A stretch of 64,000 bases of DNA from Parus major (GCF_001522545.3 NC_031776.1:36089918-36153917); one strand, 5' to 3'; positions 23,001 to 38,000 are shown, numbered from the stretch's first letter. A program made the numbers and translations. Notes: generated from the sequence alone by a model not told the origin.

Positions 23001-26000
23001 CCAAGGCACACACGCATGGACCAGTTAGGCTGAGGGAAGTCAGAGAGGGGCAGTAAATGGGAATATGGTTAAAGGACAAGGAAGAAATGTCCATTAGCAC
23101 AAAATGGGTGTAAACATGCTCAGTGTGGGTGGGCAGGAGCGTGGGGAAGAAGAACTGGGAGTGCTGGAAGTGCTGCAGGAGGCAGAGGAAAGAAGCCCAG
23201 AGGAGCTGGTACCTCGCTCGCTATTTTGGTGGCGTATTTGACATGTAAGAGGGATGGTGTGACCTCCAGACCAGTGAGGTTCCTGCCCTTCATGGACTCT
23301 TCAAAGTCCTTCCTATATTCTTTCTAATGAGAGCAAGAAGAAGAAGAAGAAGAAGAAGAAAAAAAAAAAAAAAAAGGCAAAACAGCAAATATTTATTACA
23401 ATATTTTCATTATGTGCAGAGATGGGAGGGGGTCAATGTCACTGGTACAGTGGGTGTTAAATGGGTTCCTAAATCCTGTCATTGCTTTCTATGGAAATAG
23501 GATCTGATCCTGCCTTCATTTTTTTATTTTTCTACTCATTTTTCTATGCAGGGAAAGCATTCAAAGGTACCAGAGGGACTTACACAGCTGCTTTGCAGCC
23601 TCCATCTGGGCCAGAACAGGAATAAACTCCAAATAAACACAAAAAAAACTGCTCAAGAAAAGAAAATGACAGGTCAGGGGAGAACCTGTGACAGCAGAAA
23701 CACACAGGGAATAAAAGAGTTTCTCAAAAATGGAGTTTTGAGGTGAAAAAAAAAGAGTCAGAGCACTTTTGGTGTCCTGTGATGACACACAAACACTGTG
23801 CTGTGTTGGAAAAGCTAAATTATTTTTGTACCACATTTCTTACTCAAAGACTTGTTCAAGCTTCATTTACCAATAAAAAAAAAACAGAGATAAATTAATT
23901 TCATGACAGGAAAGTGTCATGAATGTTCAGTGCAGCATTTAACAACCATCATAAAGAAATGTGAAATAACTATAATTTCTCAGTCTGTCAGCGTGCACAA
24001 GGTGCAAGTAGAATTACCTGTTAAATCCCTAAGTTTAATTTTAAAAGAATTATAAAAATTAAAGATTTCAGCCTATTAGTATTGAATTTACCTCGCTCTG
24101 CATGAGCTGAGACTCCTTTGCAGTCAGGTATGTGGGAGTTTCAAAGTCCAACATGGGCTTTCCTTTTTCCTTCTCATACTTTTCTCTGTATTTCACCTGA
24201 GAAGAAAGGACAGAGAGTCACCCTCCTAAATAATCAAAGGCCCAACCATGTGGCTATTATCAACAGTTCTGTGATAAAAATTGAATATCTGCTGCAGTCT
24301 GTCTTCCTGCAATCTGTGTTATTGATCAGCAGATGTAAAATTTGGTGTCCAGGAAGCAAAATGTGCCTGAAGATGATTGCTGCTGCTGCAGGCTCTGTAC
24401 TGCAGAGTCTCAGAGTGCTCAGGGAGGGGCTGCTGTGGCCAAGGCAGAGCCTGATCCCAACCTGGAGCAACAAGCACTGACTTAAAAATGCATTACAACC
24501 TCATTAACAGCAAGCTGATTAACAACCATTTCCTTGTGGTCCTTTGCTGTGTGACCTTTTTTGCCTTCCCATGCCTTGAACATCCCTGGGAGTGTCCGAG
24601 GCCAGGCTGGGACAGTCTGGGATAGAGGGAGGTGTCCCTGTCCAAGGCAGGGGTGTGTCTGGATAATCCTAAATGTCCCCAAACCATTCTGGAATTCTGT
24701 GCCAAGCATCAGGACAATCAGCTGTGGCCCTTGGTGTCCCTGCAGTAATTCCTCTCTTGCTTTACAGCCAATAAATGCTTGGAACAGAGAGGATCAGAGA
24801 CCAGGTCAGACTATGAATTTCTCTGGAGTGATCCAGTGTTTTATTCCAGAGGGAAAACCTCCAGGCATGTTTACAGTTTTGGTTAAAGGCCTTTTGGATG
24901 CAGGAAAGGACAGCAGAGCTCTCCTTTGGATCATGGAATGGATGAAGAAGTTAGAAATCCACTGTCAGCAACAGCCCTCATTCCTTCAGTTCCCAGGTCC
25001 CTTTTTTCCCCAGAGATAAATGCTCCTGATCAATAATAATAATTATAATGATAATAATAATGATGATAATGATTATTATATCAATGCATTATCAGTGTAA
25101 AAAGATCCATGTACAGCAGAGGTGAGCAACAGGGACTGGCTCTGGAATGGAGGAATCACAGGGAGATTTTATCTGTGTATTTTATGTGTTCTGAACTTGG
25201 AAATGTGCAGCTTTTGCTCCCTGGATCGTTCCCCAGGTGTGCAGGGCTGGTGGGGCAGAGAGGCACAGGGAATGTCCCAGCCTGGAGGATTCACTGGGAG
25301 GATTTTGATGGGATTTGGTGCTCAGTGAGTTGGGATAATGACAAACACATCCGACTTACGTGGCTCTGGAGTTCTGAGGCCTCCCTGAGATGAACCTGTT
25401 CAAGATTATCTGGCACCACATGGTAGTGACCCTTACTCTTCTCATATTGCTTCTTGTACTGGTACTGAAGGGAAGGTGTCAAAAATCATCTCAATCCAAA
25501 AAAAAAAAATCCCTCAGCAAATTTACTTCTTAGGTCCAATCAAAGCAACATCTCAAGGGAACATCAGAGAGAAATTAGAAATGCAAGAAGTAAAACAAAA
25601 TCCAAGAAGTTTAAAATTGATATTGGGGGTTAAAGATGTGGGGGAATAGTTATTTTTTTTAATGGTCATTTGGACTGCAACAAAGGTTTTGTCCAAACCA
25701 GGATTAAAAGAAGAAAGAGAAAAAACACAGTGGGTAATGAGAAGGCTGTACCAGGTAAGAAAGGTTTTGCCTTTTCTCATTATCAATTATTTTGTTAGGC
25801 ATAATTATGTGGATTTAAAATAGGGGAGTGTTAAACAAACACAAAGTAAAAAAAAAAAATTGGAAAAAACCAAAAACAGGTAAAAATTAAAAAATTAAAC
25901 ATAATAATCAGCAAAGAAAAAAGGAAAAAAAGAATTTTAAAAAAGGAATTTGTTAGTGTAGTGCAATCAGTTAAAAATGGGATCAAGAACCAATCCAGCA

Positions 26001-29000
26001 AAAATTACCAGAGGATTTAAAACATTAGCAATTCTGCAATCAGTTAAAATGGGACCAGGAACCAATCCAGCAGAAATGATCAGTGTTTAACACATCAGCA
26101 GTGGCAGAGGTGGTGAAGATTTTCCCTTCCCGGAGCACAAACGCGGGGAAGCCGCGGGTTAAGGGGGAACCAGAGGAAGAGATCACTACCAGGTGATGCC
26201 CACGGAGGTACCACGGGGAGCAGCTGTTAGAGGAGGAGTTAGCAGAGAATTCCCAAGGGAATTCCCACTGCTGGCAGCTGTGGGATCACCCAGAACTTAC
26301 AGCACTGGCGAGCTGGCTCGTGCTCAGCACGTGGTTCATCAGCAGCGACTCCTTCATGTCCGTGACGGGCTTGTGCAGCTTCTTCAGGTCTGCCTTGTAC
26401 TTCACCTGCAGGGAAAAAGGGTCACAGCCATCAGGACAGGGCCCTGCTGGTCCAGCCTGGCCTGGGGGAGGTCCCAGCTGCACAAAGGAGGGATTTGGGA
26501 AGGCAGGATGGGATTTCCTCCCAGGAGAAGCGAAAGAGAACCTACCTCGCTGGCCATGTTGTGGGCGTCCTTCAGGGTCTTGTAGATTTTGGCCTCCTTC
26601 AAATCGTATTTTGGCTTTTTACCCATCTCTTTGGCAAAGTTCTCCTTGTATTTCACCTAAACAGAGAACAAGCAGGTGTCACAGCTGCTCTGCAGGACTC
26701 ACCCTGTCTCAGGACAAGAACAAAAGTGCAGGAACCTGAAGGTGTCCACTGGAATAAAGATTATTTCCAAAATGACCTGAAAATGGAAAGAAAATCTGCA
26801 TCTATTTGACATTTACAAGATACCACTTGCAACTTTTTCCTTCCAGTGCAAAGGTCACATGTCATAAAAAGAAAAGAGCCAGGAGAATTGTGCTGCCAAA
26901 ATTCTGACCCTTGGAGGTGAAGAGTTTTTCACTTGATGGGAACAGTCCATTGATTTAAGATGTTTCACAATGACAAACAGGGATGGGTATAATAAGAGTA
27001 AAATAAAAGAAAATGGTATATTATAGAATTATTATATATAATATTAATATATAATAATATAAGAGTATATGAAAGAGTGTTTAGAAGAAATTTTTATACA
27101 GTTCTTGGAGAAATAAGAGCTTTAAAAACCTCGGGACTTCAGAGCACTGAAGATGTCAACACATCAAATACTTTTCTACCCATTGTTATGCACACAGTGT
27201 GCTCAGTCTGGATTAAAGGAGGACACTGATGTCACAAAGAGAGCAATGACACAATTAATTACTAATGATAAACAATTAATTAGATTCTACAAGAGTTTTA
27301 GTAGCACTTCCAAGCCACATCAGCTTCAGCCAGGTCAAACACAGCAACGTGAGCCATCAGAATCCAGCAGATCCAGCCTGGAGGCACAACAGGAATATCA
27401 ACAGNNNNNNNNNNNNNNNNNNNNNNNNNNNNNNNNNNNNNNNNNNNNNNNNNNNNNNNNNNNNNNNNNNNNNNNNNNNNNNNNNNNNNNNNNNNNNNNN
27501 NNNNNNNNNNNNNNNNNNNNNNNNNNNNNNNNNNNNNNNNNNNNNNNNNNNNNNNNNNNNNNNNNNNNNNNNNNNNNNNNNNNNNNNNNNNNNNNNNNNN
27601 NNNNNNNNNNNNNNNNNNNNNNNNNNNNNNNNNNNNNNNNNNNNNNNNNNNNNNNNNNNNNNNNNNNNNNNNNNNNNNNNNNNNNNNNNNNNNNNNNNNN
27701 NNNNNNNNNNNNNNNNNNNNNNNNNNNNNNNNNNNNNNNNNNNNNNNNNNNNNNNNNNNNNNNNNNNNNNNNNNNNNNNNNNNNNNNNNNNNNNNNNNNN
27801 NNNNNNNNNNNNNNNNNNNNNNNNNNNNNNNNNNNNNNNAAAAGAAGAGTTGCTGGGACATCAATGCAAAACTAAGAGCAAGCAAGCCAGACAGACAAAC
27901 TCCAACCAAAAAACTCAACTGGATAAACAAGGGGGACATGATGCTTTACAAAGTTTATGAGAAGAGATGTCCAAGACAAAAAACAACTGTTAAAGATGTA
28001 AAGATGATTTCCTTTACAACCATTTTTTCAACCATTCTTTGATCCCTGCTGCTGATTTTCCCTCAGAACCAAAATCATCTCAGCAAAGAATGTTTAAAAG
28101 ACCAAGAGTTGGAAAAGAATGGAAAACCAGGATTTCATCACTGAATGGCAATAAACAGAACTTCTTTTTCTTGTAGATCAGTTTAGAATCCTTGGTTCTC
28201 CTGAGGAGATCCTTGGTTTTCCTGCAGACACCATGGTGAACATTCCAATATCCAAACACAGCAGCAGACACAGCCAGACATGAAAAAACAAAATCCCTTC
28301 TTTTCACTTGGAAATACATGTGTAAAACTGAAATAGCACAAACCTCTCTGCTGCCACTTCCAAATTGGCAATCCAGGCTCTGGTTTCCTATTTTACAAAG
28401 GATTTGATGTGGGAAAAAAAATCTAAGAAACAATGAACCCTCAAACCAGTACAGGCTGCACTTCTCAGTGGGACTGATGCATCAGAGCCTGCTCCTCCAT
28501 CAGGAAATCCCAGACAATAAAATTGTTCAGTTAAAGTTTAAAGGAAGTTTTAATAGAAGTTTGAAGAGTTAAAATTAAGTTCTGGTGACTGTTCACTGAA
28601 AATTGCCAGCATCTTTGTTCAGGTTGGTCATACACATTTATTTACACATCTATTTCCCTGGGGTTTTTTTTCCATTTTTGGACAATAACAGCTCAAATTT
28701 TAGGTTCTTGTGTGAAAAAGGTGAGTTTTCACATTATGTGAATGCACTGAAACCTTCCATAAAGAAACCTAGAAGTTCCAAAACCATTATAAGGGGCAGA
28801 ATGACATTTAAAGCTTCACATGGTGCTGCAGAATTGCAAGATAATTATTCCAGCAAGAGACAGATGCACAACAATGGCATTAATGGCAGTTAATTAAAAT
28901 TCTCTTACATGACTACTTAGCATATTTGCTTTCTTAAAGGTTCTCATCCAGGGGGTGTCGTAGGAAGCAGCTCCGTGGCCTCTCATGTGTTGTTTGAGGT

Positions 29001-32000
29001 ACTCTGCCTACAACCAGCAGCAAGAAAGCAAGGTCAGAAAGGCAAAAAATCCAGAATTCAAACATGTAGGGGTGAGAAAGAATCAACAGGGACCCAGGTC
29101 CTGGCACAAGATTCTTTTAAAGATACAAAGAAGAAAGAAAGGGGCTGAAAGAATCCAAGTGTCTGTTCAAAGGACGGAAAATAAGAGTTTGGTTCTGAAA
29201 AAGCCAATACCCAAAAGATCTAAAAAAGAATAGGGCAAACACTTCAGCTTCAGTATTTATGTCACAGCATCATCTTAGAAAGGTTTTATATCTCCATTAA
29301 TGACAGCAGAAAAGTTTAACAAATACTTTGTAGAGATATTTAATTTTTACTTCACACATTCCCTTCCTTTCCCTTTTCCCCTAATTTGGAAATAATCCCA
29401 ATTATAATCATGACATCACTCTGTAAATGAACTTTATGTCTCATTTCTCTCACTGCTTTGTGAGAATGAAATGAAATGAAATGAAAACTCCCCAGGTTTT
29501 CATTTTGCCCTTACCTGGCTGGTGAGTTTGGACACCTCCTTGGCCAGCTCAATGTCTGGACGTCCCAGCATGGTCACACCCACCCCTGCTGCTCCACGCT
29601 TCTTATATTCAATCTAATAAAAGAAATAAATCCTTTAGGAGTGAGGAAACCCCCTTCTAATTATTCTGCTGGAATTTGGAATTAAATTAATGCTAAAGGA
29701 TTCTACAGAGGGCTTAAAACCACTCACATTGCTGATTAACTTGGCAGCCTGAGTTGCTTTCTTAATATCTGGTCGATCTGCTATAGGTGTGTAGTGGAGG
29801 TTGGATTTGGCATCTTTCTTGTATTCAATCTAATCCATGGAAGAAGACAGAGGAAAGAAAATTAATGAGGTTTATTCATTGGGAATGCACCAATTAAGGA
29901 CACAGCAAGGTTTTAATTAAGGACACACAAGGGTTTGTTTTGGAAATCAATTCACAAGGCATGGATCTGGGAATCTGGTTTTGCAAGTTGTCTGCAAATA
30001 AAAAAGAAATGTGGGAAATTCTGCCAGTGCCTGAAGGTCTGAAAAAAATTATTAGATGTGATTTCCACCAGATTACTTGAAATCCTAGAATGGGATTTAA
30101 ATACAAATCCCTTATTTCAGTGTAATTTTATATCTGTAAGTATTTATCTTTATCTTTCATCATATAATATAAGTATGTATGTTTATCTTTCAGAATTACA
30201 CCTGAATATGGAGGCTGGGAGGAAATTCAGAGATCCATAAACTTGGGGTTTTCCAGATGAATTTACTTACATAAACTACTAAATTAATGGAAAAAAAGAG
30301 GCAAACTTACTGTGCTCTGTTTTTTAGCAACTTCCATGGCATGTTTCACCTCAGGAGGCTCCAGCATGACAGAATAATTGGATTTGCCTTTCTCCTTCAC
30401 AAACTTCTTCTTGTAGTTTGTCTGTCCAGAGCAACAAGACCACGTATGAGTTTTTAATGTCAGCCAAAGGGAAATGCTGCAAAAACTTGGGAAAAAGCTC
30501 CTTGAAGGTGGATAAAGAGGAGTCACCTCATTCCCAAAATGTGTTGGCTGCAGCTTTTGGAGTTTGGGTTAGAAAAGCTCCATTTTGGGGATGATGAGCT
30601 GAGCCTGGACTCACCTCACTGACGTTCTTGGTCACCTCCTTGACGTGCACGGTGTCCCTGGTCTCGGGCAGGGTGGTGAAGGAGCCATGGGGCAGCTGCT
30701 TCTTGCTCTGCTCTTTGTACTTGTTCTGCCAGCACAGGGGAAAAGCAGGTTAAACCCAGCAGCTCCAGGATGGAATGGAATGAAATTAATCAATAAATGA
30801 ATGGTTTACCTCAGACACCAGGGAGCTGACATTCTTAGCCAGCAGGATCTGAGGGGTGTCTGGAACGACGTGGTAAGTCCCACGGGCTTTGTTGTGCTTC
30901 TCTTTGTATTTTATCTAGCATGGGAAGGAAAGATATCAGTTTAAATTGTGTGCATTTTGTCTTCTGGCAGAATAATAATTAATTAGTACAGTTGTATTTG
31001 CTTGTTAGAGCAAAACTTTGCAGAAAAAGCCCATATTTTGATATTTTACAGCCCAATCTGTACATTCCTATGGCTCTACTTGGAATTTTTTTAATAAACT
31101 GAATGTTAACATATTGTTAGTAATTATTAAAGATATTTTGTGCTATTATTAAATACATCTTGTGCAATTGCCAGATATTTTCTCCAGACACTTCCATTCC
31201 AATATCAGGAATGCAGAGAAGCACCTGGGTGTAAGGTCTAGTGGTGTTCAGAAAATGTTAACTTTGAGTATTAATTTAATCCATGAACTAGACCAATGGC
31301 TTTTACAAGACCAAATGTATTCAAATGTATTCAGTCAATTTAATGAAATAAATCATATTTCATTCATTATATTCAAATAAATTTTGAAATAAATCAAATA
31401 ATGAAGTGAGACTGAGAACAACTGCTCAAAGCTTCGTTGTTAATCCAATTATGTTTGCAACAGAACAGTTAAGAGTGAGTGAAGTGGTAGCAGAGAATTT
31501 GTAGAGGAGAGGTGAGTTCAGTGCTTACATCACTGGCCAGGATGGCATTATTTAGGGCCAACACTGTGTTTTTATCATCTGTGACAGAGAGCTTGCACCC
31601 CTTGAGGAATTCCCGGTCCAGTTTGTATTCGTACTGCAGGAAGGAAAAATAAAAGATAAAGTAAGAGAGTCTCTGATCTTCTCAGATTTTTTAAAAATTC
31701 TGAATAGGACAGATGGGGAAATGGAATATTCAGTGTATTCTGATTTTCTTACATCGCTCTGCTGCAGAGAGGACTTGGCTGCTTGCACAAAGTCAGGCCT
31801 GTCAGCGATCAGGTGCCAGTGGGCTTTGGCTGCTTCGTATTTCTTCTTATAATCCAGCTGTGTGCAGGGAAAAACCAAACAGGAAGAGTTCATTGGATGT
31901 CTCGTTAAGCACTTTTGGATTTGGGTTCTTTTTCCCCTTGAACTGAAGATTGACAAGAGGGAGGCAGTTTTCTCTTGTCTGGTCTCAGTTGTTTATTCTT

Positions 32001-35000
32001 TTCTTATCAGCATTACAGGGTAAAAGGAGCAATGTTCACTATGATAGAAAAGGGTAAAATGGCTAACAAAGATCCTCTTCAAGGTCTTTTATATGTCCTT
32101 TTACCCAATTAACAGATGCCAACTAAATTATTTTTCTTAGTGACCCAAGGACCCAACACCTGTGTGCTGCACTGTGGCATTTTTTACCCAATCACTCACT
32201 ACTACCCAAAAACCCCAAGGAGAAGAACATGAAGAAGAAAGAAGAAGGACAAAAGACAACACCCTAAATCCTCCATCTTGTCTTTTGCTCTCTAAACTGC
32301 CTTAAACTCTAAACTTCAACCCATTCACCCAGTGACTCAAGAAACCTCCTAATTCACACACTTACATTTTCAGTCTTTTCTACTTAACTCTAACAGTTGT
32401 CTCCATGGTGCAGTGTGAAACTCAGTGCTTTTTTGGGTGTCAGAGTCAGGCATTACAGATAAAGGTATATATCTTGCATCTCTGACCCCAACAATTGGAA
32501 ACTGGGTACTTTGCACACGACAAACAGGGGCCAATTCTCCTCTGGTCCATGAGAAGAGGTAAGAAAATGTATCTACACCAGATTAGGGCTTTTCTCTGGG
32601 TCAGGCACAGCCCTGTCCCTGCAGGTTTTCCACTGCTGGTGGAGAAAGGAATAAGAAGCTGGAGAAAGGAACAAGGGCAGAAATGATGTCCTGACTTTGG
32701 AGAAGGGGAGAGTTTTCAGGTCCTTCCTACTGAAACAGGTGTTGGGCACCAATAACAGGAGACACAGAAAAGTTTTCCATGAAGATTTGCTTTGTCTCCA
32801 AGAGCATCATCCCACAGAATTCCTGGGGAGTTGTGTCTCTGCCAGGAAAACAGAGGACAACTGGAAGAACGGGGTGTGACATACAAGAACCTCCAGGACA
32901 ACTCACCAGAGTGAGCACTTCAATATGAAATAAACTAAAACACATTTTATTCCAGTGGTGTAAGGATTAAAAACGATGTCCAAGAAATTCACTGGGATTT
33001 AATTTCTTGTGGAAATAATTCCTTGTGGAAGTAATTCCTTGTGGAATTGGCCAGTTCCCAGCACCCTCCAGAATAAAATGAAAACATGAACAGGACAGAA
33101 CTCACGTTGCTGTTGAGTTTGTAGGCGTGTCTGGGAGTTTTGATGTGAACTGAATCTGCCACGACGTTGCAGCGAGATTTGCTCCTCTCATACATTTCTT
33201 TGTATTTCAGCTAAAGAAAGACAAAGATGTAAAAATGTTTACAAAGATCGTATCAGCATCAACAAGAAAAGCATCCAAATATGAAAAACTTGATTAAAAT
33301 TGCTCCTGTCTGGATAAAATCTTAATAGAAAATGACTGGAGGTGGCGCTCAGGGCTCTGGGCTGGTGACGAGGTGAGGGTCAGGCACATCTTGGATTTAA
33401 TGGTCTTGGAGGGTTTTTCCAACCTAAATAATTCTGGGATTCCATGGAAAACAAATTCTATTGGTACAAACTGGCATCAAGCACCTGCCTGAAGGAGGGT
33501 CCTCTCCAGCAGCATTTTCTTTACATAGAGAATGTGGCAGTTTTAACTCACCACGAGGCACAGACTAAGATTAAACAAAATCTATTCATGACCAATAATT
33601 CTGAATATTCTAATTTTATGTAGCCAAAAGAAATCCTTAGAAGAAACTTATTTTCTGATAGTTACACCAACTGAAAACTCCTTCAGAGAATCTCAGCACT
33701 CAGTTTGGAACTTAAAAAATGTCCTTGAATTCACATCTCTGTCTCAATGATCCACTTTAGATAAAAAATATTATCTTTCTTCCTGGATTTACTAATTATG
33801 TAGAAATCTGTGAAGCATCTGGATGGCATTCAGGCTACTTATTCTGAGTATTCAGACGTTGAATTTCATTCATTCTGAATCTCAAACATTGAGTTTCAGA
33901 AGTTTCAGTATCCTCATTTAAGGAACAACGAAACAAAGGACAGGGACAAAGGGTAGGAGAAGGAATTAGGAGCAGGAGTCCTAAATTCTATATTATTCTA
34001 TCCACCCCCTCTTCCTTTCTCTCTCCTTCTTACTTTTCTATTGCCCCAGAATCAAAAAATATTTATTTTAGATCAGAATATTTACCTTACCTGTTCACTG
34101 TATCCATATAAGAAATTAATAAACACATGCATATTTCTACATGAAATATTTTATTCAAGCCTATAAAAAAAAAAAAGCCACTAGAGGCAGAAAAACCTGG
34201 AAAGAAAAACCCTCTCCAAATTAATGATTTAGAGACCACTTCCAGCTCATGGATTTTCTTTCTAGTGAGGGGTGGTTTTTGTCCCAGCAAAAAAAAATGT
34301 TCCAAAAGCCCCAGAAGAAAATGGTACAAGAAACTTCCTGAAAATGTGGATTTCGGAAAAGCACTGAATGCAGACAGAGTTTTACAGGCCAGTATGTGTG
34401 AGAAGGTGATGATTTCCACAGACAGTGTCACATAGGAGTCACAAACACTGGCTATAGAGTTAGAAAGTGAATTTGGTGTGTTTTTGATGCCACAGAGGAT
34501 TTACTCACGTCACTGATCCTGTCCTTGACCTTGCGCACGTGCAGCAGCATCGGCGTGTCCTGGATGGTGGTGTAGCCCTTGGGCTTGGCTTTGTTGTATT
34601 CCAGCTTGTAAATAATCTGAAGGCACAAATTGGGGGTTGGATTATTTCTTGGAATCCTTGGTGTCAGTTGGAAATCCCCTGGGGGTGGTTATCCCCTCTC
34701 CAAAGGATCCACACTTACGTCGCTGATCTGTTTGTTGACCTTTGTGGTCCGTAAATATTCCGGAGTATCCAGAACTGTGGTGTATTTGCCTTTCTTCTTC
34801 TCATAGTCCTTCTTGTACTGAATCTGGAGATGGGGAAAGGCTCTGAGTTAATCACACAGAGCAGGAAAAAACCTCTTCCAGAGGTGGGATTATATCCATG
34901 GATTCAATTGCCAAAGCCTCCCACAAAGCCAGAGAAAGCAGAACATGCACCGTGAGCTGAGTTGCAAACCCCTTCCTTGCCTAGGAGGCTGCCTCTTTCT

Positions 35001-38000
35001 TTGTCTGATTAATTTTATGGTTATTTCAAGCTAAAGTCTCCAGGACTGAGCTAAAAAAATCAATCCTTGCAGATCAGAGTCTTTTAAATTTCATAATGGA
35101 CAATATGTCATTTTTAAATGTTCATATCCAGTTGAAACTTGGACTTGGTGATCTTGGAGGTCTTTTCCAGCCTTAATGATTTTGTGATCAGAGTGAAGAG
35201 AAAGGTAAATCATCTCACACAGCACTACCAAATATATCACAACACCAGGATATTTTCAAGGCTTTGGCAGCAGGATTTGTGCCTTGGTAATGATTTTTGT
35301 GAAGATCACCTTGCCCTGCTCAGGTTTCTAAACCTTTTTTCACAGAGTTCAGTGAGAACAGGTTCACCAAGAATGGGAATTCATTGTAGGCAGCCTCAAG
35401 GCAGCTGGAAAAGGTTAGAGTACATTTTTTAAAAAAAGAATTTTCATGTTCTACTCTTTATCAGAAAATAAAACCATGCATTTGAAATGGGACAGCGACA
35501 GACAAAATATGGAAAATGGTAAACAAAGAATCAATGATAACACAAAGTGAGCTTGGGGGGACATGCAAAAAACTTCTTTTTTTCAATTCAGACGTACTCA
35601 AAATTACCTGCAAGGAGTTTTTAGTGGAAAGAATAGAAACCCACAGAAAAATGGAACAAAAATGTCTGAAAGGCCTTCAGTAATTAATTACTGAAGAACA
35701 TCACTACTGGCACAGGCAATAACAAAGAATTACAATTCCCTCGGACAGAACTGTTTTCCACTGTTGCATTTCCAGTCTACCATTTATATTCCAGTTCACA
35801 ATCAGGAATGATTTGTTCCCCTGCAAAGGGTGAGCTGACTGCCAGCAGCTGTGATTCCAGGGCAGAAATAACTGTTCTGTGTCTGACACCATCCTGGGCA
35901 CAGTGGGAGAGAAATGTTGGAATCTCCCTGGAAAATCCATCATGTTCTTCCTGAATTAAGGAACTGGGGTTATCAATCAAAGGTGGCCAGGCCAAGAAAT
36001 GGTGTCAGAATGAGAGGTGGGTTAGGGAAATACCAGGAAGAGCTAACATCCAATATCTGAAATGTATGGACAATTGTTTTTTTATACAAATATGTGAAAT
36101 CCATACCAATTGTTTATAATGGAAGGAGAAAATGGGGACAAGCTCAGCCCAAGCTGAGTGATGTCCAAGTGACAGCAAATATGGTTTGAGATATTCTGTT
36201 TTATTTAACCACAGCAGCACAAAGCATGTTGAGGAAGCTTTGGGGGATAAAATCCATGGGAATAGAGGGAGCAGTGAATATGCCAAGTCCAAGCAGCTAC
36301 AGTGGGTACCTAAGGTGTCCTAGAGCAGCAGCTCTGCAGTTACCTGGCTCCACAGGTATGTGTTGTAGAGTGCTGTCAGCATATCTGGCCTCAGAATTTC
36401 ATTGCATCCGTGCTGCAGGAGCATCTTGGCAAAGGATTTATAGCTTTTCTGTCCATGCAAATGGCAACCAAGGACAAGAGAGACTCATGAACAACATGAA
36501 CAGTGACACAGCTCTAGATCCCAGGCACTTGGAGAGTGGAGAGATTTAGGCAAGGTGCTGTATGTATTCATCCACATGTGCATACAATTCACATCTGAAT
36601 ATTTAACACTGCCAGGAGGAAATATTAACAAATTTTCCTGCACTCACATTAAGGAAATTATGAATTTTTTGGGGGGAGATGAGAGTAAATTAGAGATCGA
36701 GGAAATATGTCCCTGTAGCTTTATCTAGAAATGAATAAGAAGATCTGAAAAGAGAGGTAATAAAAAATAAATGCTGGAGACTGCACTTTTTAAAACCCCT
36801 CCAGCAGCTTCCAGAGGGATGGGATTCCTGATGTCCATTGATGCACAGTAATGGAAGTACATACAGGACAGATGGACAGATGGCAGCTCACACAAAAAGT
36901 GGCTCCTTTTTGGGTGGCAGGATGGAGATGGAGTGACCAAGAGAAGAAACACGATGATATCACAGGGCTGTGGCACTGCTGGGAGTGCTCCAGGTGCCCC
37001 CACAGTACCTGACTGCTCAGAGTGCTGCCCCACTTGGCCAGCAGATTCCTGGGATCATCCACAATAACGCTGTACCTATCTTTGAGCTTCTCATAGGCTG
37101 CTTTATATAATTTCTGCTCAGAATAGCACAATACAGTGTCACAAGAGAGAGTTAAGGTACAGAGAGATCATTGGTTTAAGGTCTTTAAAGGCTGGGGTTG
37201 AAGGTCATGTCCAAAAGAGAAAAATAATTTAAAATAAAACCAAAGCAAACAAGCAAAAAAAACCCAAAAAACCCAAAAAAAACACCAAAAAAACCCCAAA
37301 ACCACAAAAAACTCCCAAAAACCCCAACAAAAACAAATTAACAAAAAACAAACAAAAGCAAAAAAAAGCTCCAAACATCCCCCCCAAAAAACCCGAAGAA
37401 ACCAATTGAAACAAAAAACCAAAACCAACCAACAAAAAACCAAAACAAATAAATAAAAATAAAATAAAAAGGAAGAATGTTTCCAAATGGTAACTGCATT
37501 TCTGAATTGCCTCTGGAAGGCCTACAAGTTTAAGGATGTCTCTATTCCATCCCTTCAATAAGCAATTTTATGACTTATTTTCTTCATGAAATGTAACTGC
37601 AGAAGCAACTCTTTGTTGATTCCTGAGTTGAGTCCAAAGAGAACACAATGAGTTGTTATTAAAAAAGCATCACTTACATAACAGAAACTATTTAGGCAAG
37701 TTCATTTCAATATATGGAGCCCCCACTGATAAAATTTTACCCATTTATGTTTCTGAGATTCATTTTTTCCTTGTTAATTCCATGAATAATAATAAGGCTG
37801 AACAATCTTCATAAAAATTCTGGAATTTGTTGTGAAACAGCTTTTCTTACCTAGAACAGGTAGGACAGTAATAAACTTACTGCCAGGTAATGATATAACA
37901 CAATGGATGGTGGAAAAAGTATGAAATCTTAAGATATAAACCTAAATAACTGCTTTTTTTAATGGAAAGCATCAGATTTTGATGTTCTAAGCTGATGGGA

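Noticed and set aside
26657..28908. Missed exon in the longest intron
   Set aside because: I looked for xYKxx starts with an upstream AG on the minus strand and found none in the sequenced part.
31951..32493. Retroviral coding remnants beside the LTR
   Set aside because: No gag, pol or env-like frame adjoins it; only a solo LTR is supported.
37168..37558. Phe/Gly/Trp-rich minus frames
   Set aside because: Translation of the A/C-rich low-complexity tract.
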